In this document: positions 1 through 12,953 of the stretch, one piece after another
How the letters are laid out: each line of letters begins with the position of its first letter
Position numbering within the stretch: position 1 is the stretch's first letter
NCBI GenBank assembly: GCA_039654915.1
Contig: CM077597.1
Span: 62,152,001-62,216,000 of the forward strand
Direction of reading: 5' to 3'
Length of the DNA: 64,000 bases
DNA from: Aquilaria yunnanensis
Taxonomy: Eukaryota > Streptophyta > Magnoliopsida > Malvales > Thymelaeaceae
Notes under the pieces: model-generated
What the model was told of the DNA's origin: nothing
Database searches by the model: none
Seen by the model: the letters and a program-made list of their open reading frames with translations, nothing else
Position numbers and translations under genes: made by a program

Positions 1-928
1 ATGTGAGTCACATACTTTGATACTTTCCTTTGTTGCTCGTAACTGAGTGAACTTGAAGGAGGTCATTGGGTATGTCACATATCATGCGGAGGGATTTGTA
101 TGATCAAGATGGGATTTGTCCCTCCTATGTAACGGGAGTGATATCTTTGGGCCCCTTGATAGAGTGAGACTTAGAAAATGCATGGCCATGCTCCGATGAG
201 TTGATATATGATATCAATGTCATCAGTTTAAGTTAGTCTACTCGGTAATCAAGAAACCAAAGATTGGGCTATACGAGAGTGACACATTCCATGTCTCGTG
301 CTTAGTCTTGATATCTTGGACAAAGGGACAATGGCATATATCGGTGATGATCATAAAGGTTTAGTCGATTCATCGACAATCTTGTCACTTGGGTAGCAAT
401 GATGTGTTGCTAGACACCGCTCATTGCTTATGATCATAAATGTGATTTATGATCATTGCCAACATGGCAAGAGCCTATTGGGTCGCACACATAGAGCTAT
501 TTGGATCATTAGAGTGCATGGGCTAATTATTTGGGTTATGGTTTCACTTTAATTTCGTATTAATAATGGGCCAAGGAGTTGAGCCATTATTAAGCCCGAA
601 ATTAAATCCTAATTGGATTAGGGCTTTGAAACCCATTAGGCCTGGAAGTTGAGTCTCACTATAAATACAACTTTTAAGTGAGAAATTCGCAGGTCTCCTT
701 GCCCTAGCCGGTGGAAGCGTGGTGATCCCGAGAGGCTCGTGTGGATACCATAGAGAGCGTGAACACGTCAACTGTTCAGGTTTTGTGATTCGACTCTACA
801 GTTGAGTGAGAGATCTCAACCGAAAATTAGGTATGAAATTTTTGAACACCCGGTTTACCCCGTTTCACTTGGATCCTGGAGGGTTTCGGTTAAATTCCGC
901 TGCGCTGTTTGGCTCCCGAAACCCAACA
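1..928 (+). mobile_element. Right end of an LTR-like element inserted into the pol of E0
   Basis: This AT-richer stretch has no homology to the surrounding Tat elements and stops at about position 928 in CCCAACA. From there, pol homology resumes in frame with integrase. It contains a plausible plus-strand TATA box (CACTATAAATAC, 657-668). A sequence carrying a promoter and ending in CA directly inside a foreign gene fits a solo LTR or a 3' LTR whose body lies left of the window. The left end and target-site duplication are outside the window, so family (perhaps Ty1/copia) and structure are unproven. Confidence 0.45.
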
Positions 929-1876
929 ATAACTTCGACTAACTACCCTTGTCCCTTCGCAGTATGGGGCATTGACATCATCAGGCCACTCCCGACTGCA
1001 CCCGGAGAAGTAAAGTTCTGCGTGGTCGCAGTAGATTACTTGACTAAATGGATTAAGGCAGAGCCCCTGGAAACCATTTCGGTGAAGTACATATAAAAAT
1101 TTGTCTGTAAAAATATTATAAGCAGATTCGACATACCGAGGGTGATAGTGGCCAACAATGGTTCCCAATTTGTTGACAAGGGATTCCAAGAGTTCACTGC
1201 CGACCTCGAGATAAAAATGCACTTCGCCCCAGTAGCTCATCCTCAGAGCAACAGATAGGTAGAGATGTCCAACAGAACCATAAAAGATGGTTTAAAAAAA
1301 AGATTGAAGGAAGCAAAAGGAAAATGGCCAGGAGAACTTCCTAGCATGCTATGGAGCTATCGGAGAACACCCCGAAGGGCCACAGGTGAGACACCTTTTT
1401 CACTCGTGTTCGGCACGGAGGCCATTATCCCAATCGAGGTGGTTCAACCATCAGTCAGGATACAAGTGTTCGACGAAGAAGGAAACAACCTCGGGCTGAG
1501 AACTAAGCTCGACCTAATTGACAAACACAGAGAAGTGGCTGAGCTTAGAAGAAAAGCTTTTCAGCAAAGGATCGCCATAGCCGCAAACCTGCATTTTAGG
1601 CGAAAAGGAATCAGGAAGGGAGACCTTGTTCTCCGAAGGGCTGAGTTTGAACCATGAAGAGCATCTCACGGAGTACTTTGGGCAAACTGGGAAGGGCCTT
1701 ATTTCGTCCTCGGCCAGGTTCGGCCAGGGGTCTATAATGTCGGTGATACCGAGGGTGGAGAATTGAAAAACACATGGCATTCAGATGCTCTGAAGAAATT
1801 CTACACTCAAAAATTTTTCAGGAAATTGTACACTCAAAAAAATTTCAAGTACAAAAAAGCTTTCTGGGAAAAATAG
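929..1876 (+). pseudogene. E0: broken integrase and C-terminal end of Tat-lineage pol
   Basis: The sequence is collinear with the last ~310 residues of the intact E2 Gag-Pol. It starts at the integrase core (WGIDIIRPLP, first catalytic Asp kept), continues through HFAPVAHPQSN and the conserved GETPFSLVFGTEAIIP block, and ends near the usual LKNTWHSDALKKFYT terminus. It is dead: in-frame stops lie at 1094-1096, 1256-1258 and 1655-1657. The second catalytic Asp is replaced by Asn (ANNGSQF instead of ADNGSQF). The N-terminal part of pol lies left of the insert at 1-928. E0 is in plus orientation, with its antisense gene at 2341-4701 downstream, as in the intact copies. Confidence 0.9.
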
Positions 1877-2340
1877 CCCTACCTAAGAAATTTAACTAAA
1901 TAAAGCAGGAGTATTTACTTGCAAAAATCACACATTTTCCCCGAAGGCGCGTCAACCAAACATCGCTGATAAAAATGGGCAAAGCTTTGCCATAACCGGT
2001 GTTGTGCCAAACATGGTTGATAAAAGGCGCGAAAAATATCTTCCCAAGGGTCCTAGACCAAAAGTGGTCAAACTAACTCTTAGAATCGGAGATTATTTAA
2101 GTAGAAATTTGTCTTCAGACTTAGCTAAATTTTGGAAGAAAAAAAGAAATTCAATTAAAAGGAGCGTTATTACAAGGAGTGGATTACAAGAAGAAGGTTA
2201 CAAAGGAAAAGAAAAAGAAAAAGCGAAGCCCTGGACACCTAAGGGACCCCGCCATCATGAGATGCCCCATCGCCAACATCCTTTGTTGCAACCATTGGTG
2301 CCGAAGGAAGAGCAAATGGCAGGTTGAGATGATCAATCTT
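1877..2340 (+). other. E0: spacer between pol and the antisense gene
   Basis: Non-coding remnant of the region that in E1 and E2 carries short tandem repeats. One diverged repeat-like unit (CTAGACCAAAAGTGGTC, around 2052) is recognisable. No gene or intact signal is seen. Confidence 0.6.
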
Positions 2341-4701
2341 TCACCAGGCCCAGGGAGGCCCCTCGGGGATGTCGAAAGTAGCTAAGAATGAGAGGTCGAG
2401 GTTGGGGTACTTAGCCAAGGCTTGGTGCCGAGCCAGACAAAAGCCGTCCTGAAAAGTCACCTTGGTTGCTTGATCTACCTTGTCTTTCTCAACGGACAAG
2501 TCATGTAGCTCATTCCTCAACTCAACGACCTCCTTCTCAAGCTTCTTCATCTTCTTCTTCTTATTTGTCTCCTTCTTCAGTGCCTCGACCTTGGCCTGAA
2601 GATCGATGTTGTCAGCGAGGCCTTCGTCAAGAGAGCAAAGTCTTCCTCCTTCTCCTTTTCGTAGGCCTCATTGGCCGAAGTCAGCTTAACGACCCTCGAC
2701 TCGAGGTCAGACATCTTCTGGGAGAAATACCTTAAGAGCTCTTCCTGACCCTTTAAGAACTCCTCCCGAAGTTTGGCAACCTCCTACCTGGCTATTTTGC
2801 TCAGCTTGGCATTCTTGACGACCGAGTTGGCACAAAATACCTTGGGCTTCTCCAGATGCTCTTCGCCCCAAGAGCGGACCGAAGACTGTTTTGCTGCCCA
2901 AGCTTTGAAATATCCGCTGTACGCCAAGAGCTGTAAAAAAAGAAGAAGGATATTGGGTGAAGCTTTACAAGGAAAACCAAACACTTAGAAAATTTTGGAG
3001 AAAAAGATGAACCAAAGAATACCTGGGCAGCGTGTTCAGACATCCTCACAGCGAGGACCTCCTCGTTCGGGCATTCATCTGCCAGAGATTTGAAAGTGGC
3101 TTAGGTGAACATGCACTTCACCATTTGGGGAGCCATTTACTGGCTGTCTTTGCAGAACAAGTTCATGTCCTCTGTGAAAGACCAGAAAGGCTCCTTCGGA
3201 ACCTTATCCTTCGGGATATGGGAGTCCTGAAGGGCCTACTTCCGGGCGTGCCCCACCATCCATGCCAAGGGCGCCAGTTCCTCTACAAAGTGACGCCACA
3301 GTTCCATTAGCACATTGTTCCTTAGCCATACATCTATAAGATTGAGAATGCTAAAAATGTTTGAGTTTATAAAGAAATTACTAAGGGGCAAACCTCGCGG
3401 AACCTCGGCAGTGTCATCGTCGAAATCGTGGACTTCCTCCACTTTGGCAGGGATGTGTTTGCCCTTGCTTCATCTTCGCTCCTCGAGCTCCTTGATAGAA
3501 GGGACTCCTGCCGAAGTGCCCAGGATATCCACCGAAGTAATAGGACTCCGGGGAGTGGAGCTGACGGCCAGCTCCGATGGCGGGTTGGTGTGTACCAAAG
3601 GCTGGTCCCTTACCTCTTCAACATCTTCCGGAGGGGGGGGGAAGAGGGTCCTTCTTCGCTTTCTTGGCTGAGGATGGCCCTCCTCCAGATGCCTTCCGTC
3701 TCTTCACAGTGGCCTTCTTCTTCTATTCCCCCTTCTCGGCCTGACTGAGGAAGAGGGACTTGTAGAAGCCAGCTGACTGGTCGCCCATTTCTGAAAAAGG
3801 AAGAAAATATTAGTGTAACTCCAAGGGGATACTTATACCAAAAATTTGGAATGCAACTTACTCTCAACAAGGGCTTCGTAAGTGAGCTATTTCCAAAGGA
3901 GCATCACCAACAACGACTTCTTCCCGTCAATGGCAACGGCTGGCATGCTGAGGTCGGTTTTGTGCTCCTTAATCACCCCTAACTCCTGAAGAACCTCTTC
4001 GGTCATGAGGTCCAACCTGATGAGGAAGGGATACAAGGAGCGTGCTGGGACCTCGGCATCCCAGTCGGCGACAGCACGGATACGGTTGTCAAAATGCCCA
4101 AACCTTGCTGCTATCTCAGGAGTTAATAACTTCTTGGGATCAACAACATCCGTCTCCAGTGTCCCCCAGGCCCACTTAGTCGGCACGTACGACCACGCCT
4201 CTGCCACGTTTAGGAAGAAGAACTTCCTTTGCAACCTCGCCAACTATCCTTGGTGTCGAAGCTGAACATATATTTTTTGCTCCCAGATCCCCGAGGTAGC
4301 ATAAAATAGAAGCCACCATTTAGGACCGGATAGAGCTTGTAATACTGCATAAAAATGACGAAGTGGGGTTATATCTTGAAAACCCCACACATGCGGATAA
4401 AAGCATTGAAGTAGGAATATGAGTTGGGAGGAAGCTGATTGACGGCTATGCCATGGAATTGGCAAAAGTTACAAATCATTTTCGGTGGAGGAAACCAAAG
4501 TCCGACCTTCAGTTGGTCTCAAAAAATAGTAACCTCATCTGAATTATTCATGAAGCTGAACAGGCCAAGACGGGGTAGCCTAATAACGGCATAAGAAGGA
4601 AGGAAAAATTTAGGTATCCACTTTGTTAACTTCTCCGAAGTAGTACAACATGGATGAGACATGAGAGGAAGCCAGCTCTCGGGAGTAGTTTGGACAGACA
4701 T
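2341..4701 (-). pseudogene. E0: decayed antisense gene (Transposase_28-like N-terminus, coiled-coil C-terminus)
   Basis: On the minus strand, an ATG at 4701 opens a diverged copy of the E1/E2 antisense protein (PESWLPLMSHPCCTTSEKL, then FFLPSYAVIRLPRL). The copy ends at 2341-2550 with the coiled coil and the C-terminal signature FQDGFCLARHQ. Frames are broken throughout, for example around 4519 and 4244. The exon 1 donor (minus-strand GTAAGT at 3861-3856) and the intron 1 acceptor (about 3791-3793, TTTTTCAG) are preserved, so the gene structure matches the intact copies. The E1/E2 counterpart would encode 708 residues. The upstream promoter region seen in other elements is deleted here: the ATG lies about 40 bp from LTR-derived sequence. 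Confidence 0.85.
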
Positions 4702-4739
4702 GTTGGGGACTCTTAAGGAAAACATATTTTCTACTCTCT

Positions 4740-4945
4740 ACTTACCACTCTTCATCTCACTAAATACTGACTTGGGCGTTGGAGGCTCCTCCGCCGAAAA
4801 AACACTCCAAGGACCTCTTAACCCTTGTTCTTTGAGTGTTTCAGGTAATCTCTCCCAGGAAGTCTCTTCTTCAGACATTCCCCCCTCACCAGAAGTCCCT
4901 TCCAGGCTCGCCATGTCATACAGCGAAGATGCCGATGGGCATTAG
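4740..4945 (+). mobile_element. E0: remnant of 3' LTR (R/U5 part only)
   Basis: It contains the block shared by all LTRs in the window, CTGACTTGGGCGTTGGAGG followed by CACTCCAAGGACCTCTTAACCC, and ends near GGGCATTA at about 4945, where element B sequence resumes. The LTR start, PPT and antisense promoter are missing. An internal deletion therefore joined the antisense ATG to the middle of the LTR. Confidence 0.7.
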
Positions 4946-5054
4946 TGGTCTTCGTGATAAGACTCCTAACATTTTAGGCAATTAGGAGATGACGACATTT
5001 GGTTGATCTATTTGGGGAGGCTTCTCATAATAAGGCTACTTCCTTAGAAATTTG

Positions 5055-5634
5055 TAAGTGTAAAATTTTTTCAAAGACTCTGAATGCCATGTGTATGTCA
5101 ACTCTTCTCCTTCAGTATTTCTAATTTTATAGACTTATGCATGAACTTCTTTGAGGACCAAATAAGGTCCTTCCTAATTTTCCCAAAGTACGGCAAAAGA
5201 TGGTCTTCAGGATTCCAATTCAGCCCTTCAGAAAACAAGGTCTTCTTTCTTGATCACTTTAGGTCTGACATGCAAATTCCCAGCAATGGTTGCCCTTTGC
5301 TAGAAAGCTTTTCTTTTGAGTTTGGCCATCTCCTTATGTTTTTCAATCATATCTAATTTGGTTCTTAAACCAACGTTGTTCCCTTCTACGTCAAACACTT
5401 GTACTCTGATGGATGGTTGTATGACTTTGACAGGGATAATGGCCTCAGTGCCAAATACAAGTTAAAAGGGTGTTTCACCAGCAACTATTCTAGGAGGTGT
5501 TCAGTAACTCCATAGTACACTCGACAGTTCTATACGCCATTTTCACTTGGCTTCTTTCAGTTTGTTCGTGAGACCATTTTTTATTGTCGTATTGGACACC
5601 TCAACTTGTCTGTTGCTTTGAGGATGGGCGACTA
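5055..5634 (-). pseudogene. Element B: integrase C-terminal remnant
   Basis: Read on the minus strand, this matches the C-terminal part of integrase and the end of pol (THGIQSL-KNF corresponds to TWHSDALKKF in E2). It also holds the block around residues 1,670-1,800 of the intact polyprotein. Many stops and frameshifts are present. It joins the segment starting at 8121 once X1 is removed; one base of the flanking duplication differs (GACTA and GACTG). Confidence 0.8.
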
Positions 5635-8115
5635 TGTTACGACCTCATAAAAATGGGAGAATTATGAGTGTGGTATAATGGTCAAAACACCATTATGTTG
5701 TGTAATTCTCTTCATAGTGATTGAAGTATAAAGGGAAAAAGGTATAATGAACATCTCTTTAAAACTGTTCTAAGTTGGAAACTTCACCCTCGAGAAAGAC
5801 CTTAAGGATTGCTTGTTTTTTCAGGTAACATATGGACCTTTTCCTAAGGTTTTGGAATTTCAAGTACTTAATTGCAAAAATCTCAAGAAATGGCATTGGA
5901 GAGCCATGGGAAGGATATGAATGGTATGAAAGTGCTATTGGAGGATGAAATTGCTCATGGAAGACAAGTTTGGACAAAGGAAACACTTAAGGCAATAAGG
6001 ACCTAAATGTCTTAGTGTAAACTGTAAGGTGTTCAAGCTTTTGACTTAAGTCAAATGGTGGAATTGTGGGGTTAGCCCACCATAAGGGAGGCTACTATGG
6101 CTTGATAAATAGTAAAAAAGGTGCGCAAAATGTGGACCAATAAGTTTAGGACAATGAAATCATGCTTATGGGCAAAGAAAATGACATAAAGCATGATTAA
6201 GGCTAATAAGGATCTTTAGTGTCCTCAAGCTAATTTAAGAAGCCAAACTCAATTTTTATTCTCTTGTATTTGACCCAACCAGCCACCACCCTCCTCCACA
6301 CTTGTTCCATAGATCCTCCATAGCCACCATACCTCCAAAATTGAAATTGAAGGCAAAAGAAAGCAATTGGAAGCAAACTAGACCTATTGCCTGAATACTT
6401 CAAGGATCAAGCTTCAAATTCAGCCTACTCATCTTGGTAAGGGTTCTCTTGCTCTCATGGATTACTTACTATATTTTCAAGCATCCATGGAGCTAGGGCT
6501 ATGGTTGGAAGAGATCCATGAGCTTGATGAACCAAGCTTAGTGAGCGGAGTGCACTTATTGAAGGTTTTGTGACCTAGTGTGAGGTGCACAATGATGGCT
6601 GTGAAGTGAGGGTTTCTAGAGCCCAAAGTTAGTCCTAACTAGTGTTAAAATCCTCCTAAGACTAAGCATTAGTTTAAGGAGGGCTACCATAGTGATTTAC
6701 TTAAGTTTATTGCATGTTTTATGGACTAACCTATGGTTTATGTTGCTGCCGCTTTTCATGTTTTTGTTGGTTGTGAATGGTTGCTGCATTTGGTTGTTAT
6801 ATCATGTATATATGCATTATGGTTTTTTATTTTAGTGCCTTTGTATGTAGGTTTTAATGAGGGTCACATGTCCTTAAGAAACCATGTGTTTCCCTTACTA
6901 AGTTTCACAATGAAACTTACTTCCATCAATTCCGCCATTTCAGGTCCAGCAGAAAGATCACATTCCAACTAACCTTTTTCGTTTGATTTTTGATTTGAAA
7001 TTTTGATTAGATGAACTTTCATGTGTCTATTTATGATCTGGAAATTTTGGTGATTTTAGGAGCACATTTGCTATTTTTAGTGATGGTGCTTATTGTGTTA
7101 TGCAACAGCTATCCAGCATCCTGTTTCTGGGCTCCATTGTGTCTTAGGCAGTCCTGTAACATAGGATGTGTATTTAGCTAAGATAATATCATTATGTAGT
7201 GCATGTATGCATGTAGAAGTTTTGTATGTAAAATGAGACAAGTATGTGAACATTTGAGTAATGTTTTGGCCATGTATTTGATGTGGTGCAATGCTGCCAA
7301 AGTGTGAATGATAGGCTGCTTATTTTTAAATTCCATTTTCACCACATAAAGTAGATAGATGTAAGATCATGTAATTTCTATGTGTATTGTACATGTATGG
7401 GATAGCCTTGGAGGGCTTATCCCTTGTGAATGAAGTGTTTGCAGACTTATGAAATTTTGTATGGGCAAAATGGTCATAAAGTGACTAGAATTTTGACTCA
7501 CACTCAAAGTTCTATATCTCCCTATGTAGAATGAATCTTGGCATGAAATTTTGACTACATCTAGAAAACATATAAAGGTTGAACTAGGATTTATAATTTA
7601 TGAATTTGGAGCTATTTGGCCAAAGATATGATGTTGCAAAGTTGGCTAAGTTACTGTTCATTTGGTTAGAATTTTGTAACCAACTTAAAAAATCCATAAC
7701 TTCGTCCATAAGTGGTCTATTGATGTAAAACAAAATTCCTTGATTTCATTAAAGACTCTAATTGATAAGGAAGTAAATAAAACATATGGTTACATGGCTA
7801 TATTAATATTGTTTTTTGGAAGAAGATTCAGGTGTAGTGGCTGGTCACTTACACTTAATAAGATTGCCTAATGTGTGGTAGCCAGGATTAAGATTTGTGC
7901 TAATGTTTTCCTTCCCTTTTACCATGGTGTGCATAAAATTTGAATATTTTTGTAGTGGTTGGACCAATATGTATGCATTTACATAGTGCCCAAGAGGGCC
8001 ACTAGTGTATGCACACTAAGGGTATTGTTCTGATGGCCTACAAAACATACCAATCCTAGGAGTTTTAAATGTGCAATTTTGGCACCATAACTGGACTACC
8101 CTGGAGTGGGTAACA
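5635..8115 (+). mobile_element. X1: 2.48-kb solo-LTR-like insertion in B pol
   Basis: It begins TGTTACGACC and ends GGGTAACA, giving a TG...CA unit with a 6-bp terminal inverted repeat (TGTTAC/GTAACA). It is flanked by GACTA (5630-5634) and GACTG (8116-8120), a 5-bp target-site duplication with one change. Removing it restores the B integrase sequence, which in D reads without a break. No coding capacity is credible; the 79-codon frame at 6733-6972 is AT-rich and without homology. Length and TGTTACG start fit a solo LTR of a long-LTR gypsy chromovirus such as Del/Tekay, but I cannot confirm the family. Confidence 0.65.
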
Positions 8116-11100
8116 GACTGGGGCAAAGTGAAATTTTACCCCAAGGTTGCTTACAAATTCCTAGAATTCGTTGTCAATGAATTGAGGACCATTATCTACC
8201 ACTATCACCCTCGGTAAACCGAATCTGCATATGATTTTCTTCCAGAAAAATTTCTAGATGTCTTTTGTAGAAATTGTTGCCAAGGGCTTTGCCTTAATCC
8301 ATGTAGTGAAATAATCTATTGCAACTATCCAGAACGTCACTCCTCCGGGAGTTGTCGGGAAAGGACCAATGAGGTCAATACCCCAAACAGCGAATGGGCA
8401 AGGATAGTCTGTCGAAGTTATTGCTTCCAAGGGTGCTCTTTGGACGGGTCCATGTCATTGGCACTTATCAAATTTTTTGATGAATTGCCTTGCATCCTTC
8501 CTTAAAGTAGGCTAGAAATATCCTTACCGACGTAAAACTCTAGCAAGGGCATTAATCCTGATGTGAGATCCGCATGCTCCTTCATGAACTTCTTTGAGGA
8601 CTGTTTCAATGTCCTCTTCATTGATACAACTTTCTAGTGAGTTTGTGTACCCTTGCTAGTGGTATTCTTTCCTAATAATGAAGTACCTTCCAGAGTGCCT
8701 ACGCACCTTTGCTGCTTCATTTGGATCATGGGGTAAGGGCGAATTGGCCAGGTATTCCTTTATGGGATCTTTCCACCCATATTTTGGTGTCGTGAGTGCC
8801 ATTATGGCTATGCTCAGCTGGTCAAGTACATCAGTGGACTGTTTTGACTTTTTTAGTATGTCAGCTTTGATGTTTTCATTATGAGGTACCTTTTCTATGC
8901 TTGATTTGTCAAATTCTTGTATCAGTTTTGTGATGAGGTAATGATATTTCGCTAGGTTGGGATCCTTGGCACCATATTCCCCCATTGTCAGCCGAACTAC
9001 CAATTATGAGTCACTGTAAGCCTTTAGATTCTTTACACCAACTCCCTTTACCAATCGTAATCGATCCATGAGGGCTTTGTATTCAGTGATGTTGTTGGTG
9101 ACTTGGAATCTGAACTGAATAGCTTTGGCTGCTTCCATCCCCTTGGTACCTCGGAGTATTATCTTAGCCCCCTGGTGTTTTGATCTTGAAGCGCCATCTA
9201 CATACAATGCCCATTTGGGTTCCTCATTTATGATGATATTAGGGGCATCCTCAGTTTTAGGCAGTTCAACATTAAAGCCTGCTAAAGCCTGACCTTTTAT
9301 GGCCTTGCTCGCTTCTTATGTGATGTCGTATTCTTTAAGCTTGATACACCATTTTGACAGTCGGATGGAAAGATCAAACTTTTTGATGACATCTCGAAGA
9401 GGTAGGTTACTTTGGACCATGATAGAATGTCCTTGGAAATAGGACCAGAGCCTCCTACTTGTCATGACTAAAGTGTAGATGACTTTTTGCAGAAGAGGGC
9501 ACCTGACTTCGGCACCATGCAAGGATTTGCTGACATAATATACCGGCCACTATTTTCCTCTTCTTCTTCCCTCACCAGTACAAAACTTACTGCTTTCTCG
9601 GTGGCTGCGAGGTAGAGGATGAGAGGTTCTCTTTCCCGTTGTTGCCAAAGTGTCGGCAAACAGGTTAAGTAGCTTTTAAGTTCATCCCAAGTCTTTTGAC
9701 AATCTTTGTTCCAAGGATGTTCCTCAGGGCTGAGGTTTTTTTTTTTTTTCGTGGCTTTGGTGAGCACTTTAAAGAATGGTCAGTATCGATCTCCATATCT
9801 AGAGATGAATCTTCTAAAGGCCATTATCCGCCCTGTTAGCCTTTGCACGTCTTTGGTTGTTGTGGGAGTTTAGAATCCTAATATGGCCTTAACCTTCTTT
9901 GGATTGACATTTATACCTATTTTGGATACTAGGTCCTCGAGGAATTTGCCTGCAATCACCCCGAACACACACTTTTCGGGGTTAAGATGGATTTTGAATT
10001 TTTGAAGTTTGTGGAATATTTCCCCAAAGTCTATGATATGATTACTAGGTATTTTACTCTTAACTATCATATCGTCAAGATACACTTCCATATTTTTCCC
10101 AATTTGGGAACTGAACACCCTATTCATTAGCTTTCGATATGTGGCTCCTACATTTTTAAGACCAAAAGGCATTTTGACGTAACAGTAGGTCCCGGCTTCG
10201 GTAATGAAGGTGATTTTTTCCTCATCTTTGTGATCCATCTAAATTAGGTGGTATCCACTAAAAGCGTCATGGAAGCTAAGTAGACCATATTCAACAATGG
10301 AGTCTACCAATTGATCTATTGATGGCGAAGGATATGAGTCTTTTGGAGAGGCACCATTAATATTTTGAAAGTCAATGAACATTTGGAGTTTATCGCTCCC
10401 TTCCTTCATGGAAACAACAACATTGGTAAGCCATTTGGGGTACTTGACCTCCCTTATTATGCCTGCTACCGTCAGTCACTGGACTTTAGTTTTGACAAAA
10501 TTGTTCTTATGTGCCGAGAGGCCACTTATTTGCTGTCCAACGGGCTTCACCTTCTGGTGAACGTTAAGGCTATGTTGAATTATACCAGGGTCTATTTCAA
10601 GCACATCTTTCAAAAAGTAAGCAAATAGATGTTTGTTCATTAATAGAAGGTATACAAGCTTTTCCTTGTCACCTTCGATGAGTTTTTTCCCTACTCGGGT
10701 ACTTCAGCCAATGACAAGTTCTATATCCCTTGTTTCTGTTTTTTCATGATCGCTCATTTCCCTTTCTATTGCATCTGTGCCAGTCACACTCTTTTGTCCT
10801 AAAGTCTATATGTGAATTTTCCTTAGATTTTGCCTTGGTTTAATAAACACTTTCCTAACTTTCACTTGATCGATGACTCTTTTTACGTCACCCTCATTCG
10901 CCTCGAATGCGATAGTTGGGTATTTCACATCTGTTTGAAGGTGAAGGTTGCCCTGTGTCTGTCTCTCAAGGATGGTATTGTATGATGATGAACCTTGTTA
11001 TAGTGGAAGTGAAGAGTTCTTCCTGGGTGTGGATCGAGGTACCCCTCAGCATTAGGGGTAGATCAATCCACTTGAGCACTAGGAGTTTCGAGGGACTAAT

Positions 11101-12933
11101 ACCGAAGGTAGGTGAGGTAATGGGTTTAAGATCATCTTTGGAAATACCCAAGTTTGGCAACAAGTGGGAGAATTGAACATTGACATTTGATCCATGATCG
11201 TTGAGCACAATCTTCACATCCTAGTTTCTGATTCTTGCCATGATTAGGAGAGGATCGTTATGTGGGAATTTCACACATGACCCATCATTTCGGGCTAGCT
11301 TGTTCATCGGGTTGTCAAACGCTGTCACTACAATCACCTTCACCTTCCTCTTTCTTTCATCTGAGGGTAGTCCATTGGTTATGGTTTGGATAACCATGGC
11401 TGAAGGTGGAGGCTATTTTTTGGGGCTTCAGTTGGTTTGGCACCTATCAAAGTCATACTCCTCATCTTGTACTTTTTTTTGTTATCCATGTTTTCCCAAG
11501 CCATTGGCGATGGCATCTACAAGTAGCACTAAACTTGCCCATGTTTAATTAAGGACTTGATGTATTTTCTCAATTAGATGCAATCCTTAGTGTCATGCAT
11601 ATTATCTCTGTGAAATTGGTAGCACTTTATGTTCTTTCTGTTATCCGAGATCATGGGCTTCAAAAGTTTGATTAAAGTTCCCTGCCTTTCCAAGGCCATG
11701 AGGATATTTGTCCTTGAAGTGTTCAGGGGAGTGAATGTAACTAGCTTCTTTCCCCTGCATTTTTTAGGTCTGCCTGCTCCCTCGGATTGTTATCGAGGTT
11801 GGTGACTATTGCCTTTTGATTGGTGATGCTCAAAATTTGGTGATTCATTTCTTAGTTCCTCAGCTATCATATGCTGCTTTGCCCTTCGGTAGAATTCATT
11901 GAGGGTGTTTGGGCAATCTTTTGAGAACTATAAAAGAGTTATGAGTCCCTCGTCAGTCCTCTGATCATTGCAAGGATTTGGATCTCACAATGGAAGTCAG
12001 TAACACTCAGTGCTTCTCTATTGAATCTCTGGATATAGTCCTGAATGACCTCCCCATTCTTTAGGGCTATATCGAACATTTGGATGGGTATCTTCACTGT
12101 CGGCCTACTCCCTTTGAATTGTTGGGCAAACGCTATAGATAATTCCTAGAAGCCCATTATGGTTTTGGACGCCAAGCCGTTGTACCATGCAGTTGGTGGT
12201 CTGGATAAGGTGACCTTGAAGAACTTGTAGAGGGTGGCATCATCGGCCTCGTGCAACACCATGCTCCTTCCATATTTTTTAAGTGCGCCTGAGGGTCACT
12301 TCAACCAGTGTACATTTCCAAGCATTGTACTCGGAAGTCACTAAGCATAGGGGCTTTCACTATTGCCCTAATAAAGGGGGACTCTTCTCCGGTAAAGGTC
12401 TCCGATAACCTCGAGCAAGCTAGTTTTTGGAAGACTTATTTTTGCACCTTATCCAAGCTTTCCAAAATTCTCTACATTAGGATGAAGGTACCACCATCTC
12501 CCCGTTGTCTGGGGGCCATAGACAAGGGATAATGACATATTCTTCTCGGTGAGTAACTTCAACGTTGTGGTGACAGGGACTTCCTCATTGAAAAAGGGCT
12601 CTAGCGATGGGAGCTCCTTAGCTCTTTTAATCTAGACCTTACCATGTACCACCCTTGAGATGGAGGGTTCTTTGTTAACGACTCCTCATGGTAGCTCCTA
12701 TTCGAAGAACTCTAGCAAGGTCCTTACATGAGAACATGTGTGTGACCATCTTTGGTCAAGTTGCTGCATCATTTCAGTCACTATAAAGCACTACAAGTCA
12801 TGCAAAAAGCCCATAGTGACCGTTAGAGGACGTTCTTGATTGTCTGCCGGTGAAGGCTCAGGTGCAGATTGGGAGTTTGGAATGCCCTTATCCTTCAAAC
12901 GCCGAGTCTCTACAACGGTGACTTGGGAGCTCT
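8116..12933 (-). pseudogene. Element B: gag-pol remnant (integrase core back to gag)
   Basis: Minus-strand order from right to left is gag, protease, RT, two RNase H domains, integrase. RT at 9870-10238 keeps MPFGLKN and a YLDD active site. RNase H1 is at about 9316-9767. The archaeal-type RNase H at 8656-9207 keeps LYVDGAS and YSDSQLV. Protease is near 10966-11217 with NDHGSN at the DDGS position. All frames are broken by stops and indels. The domain order matches the intact E2 polyprotein, so this is a member of the same lineage, considerably diverged. Confidence 0.85.
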
Positions 12934-12951
12934 TTCCTATAGATGGCACCA
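12934..12951 (-). promoter_or_regulatory. Element B: primer-binding site
   Basis: The minus-strand sequence TGGTGCCATCTATAGGAA lies 2 bp inside the 5' LTR. It is the diverged counterpart of TGGCGCCGTCTGTGGGAA in E1, E2 and E3. Confidence 0.7.
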
Positions 12952-12953
12952 AA

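Noticed and set aside
6733..6972. 79-codon hydrophobic frame in X1 as a small membrane protein
   Set aside because: AT-rich LTR-like sequence, no homologue in X2, no supporting signals.
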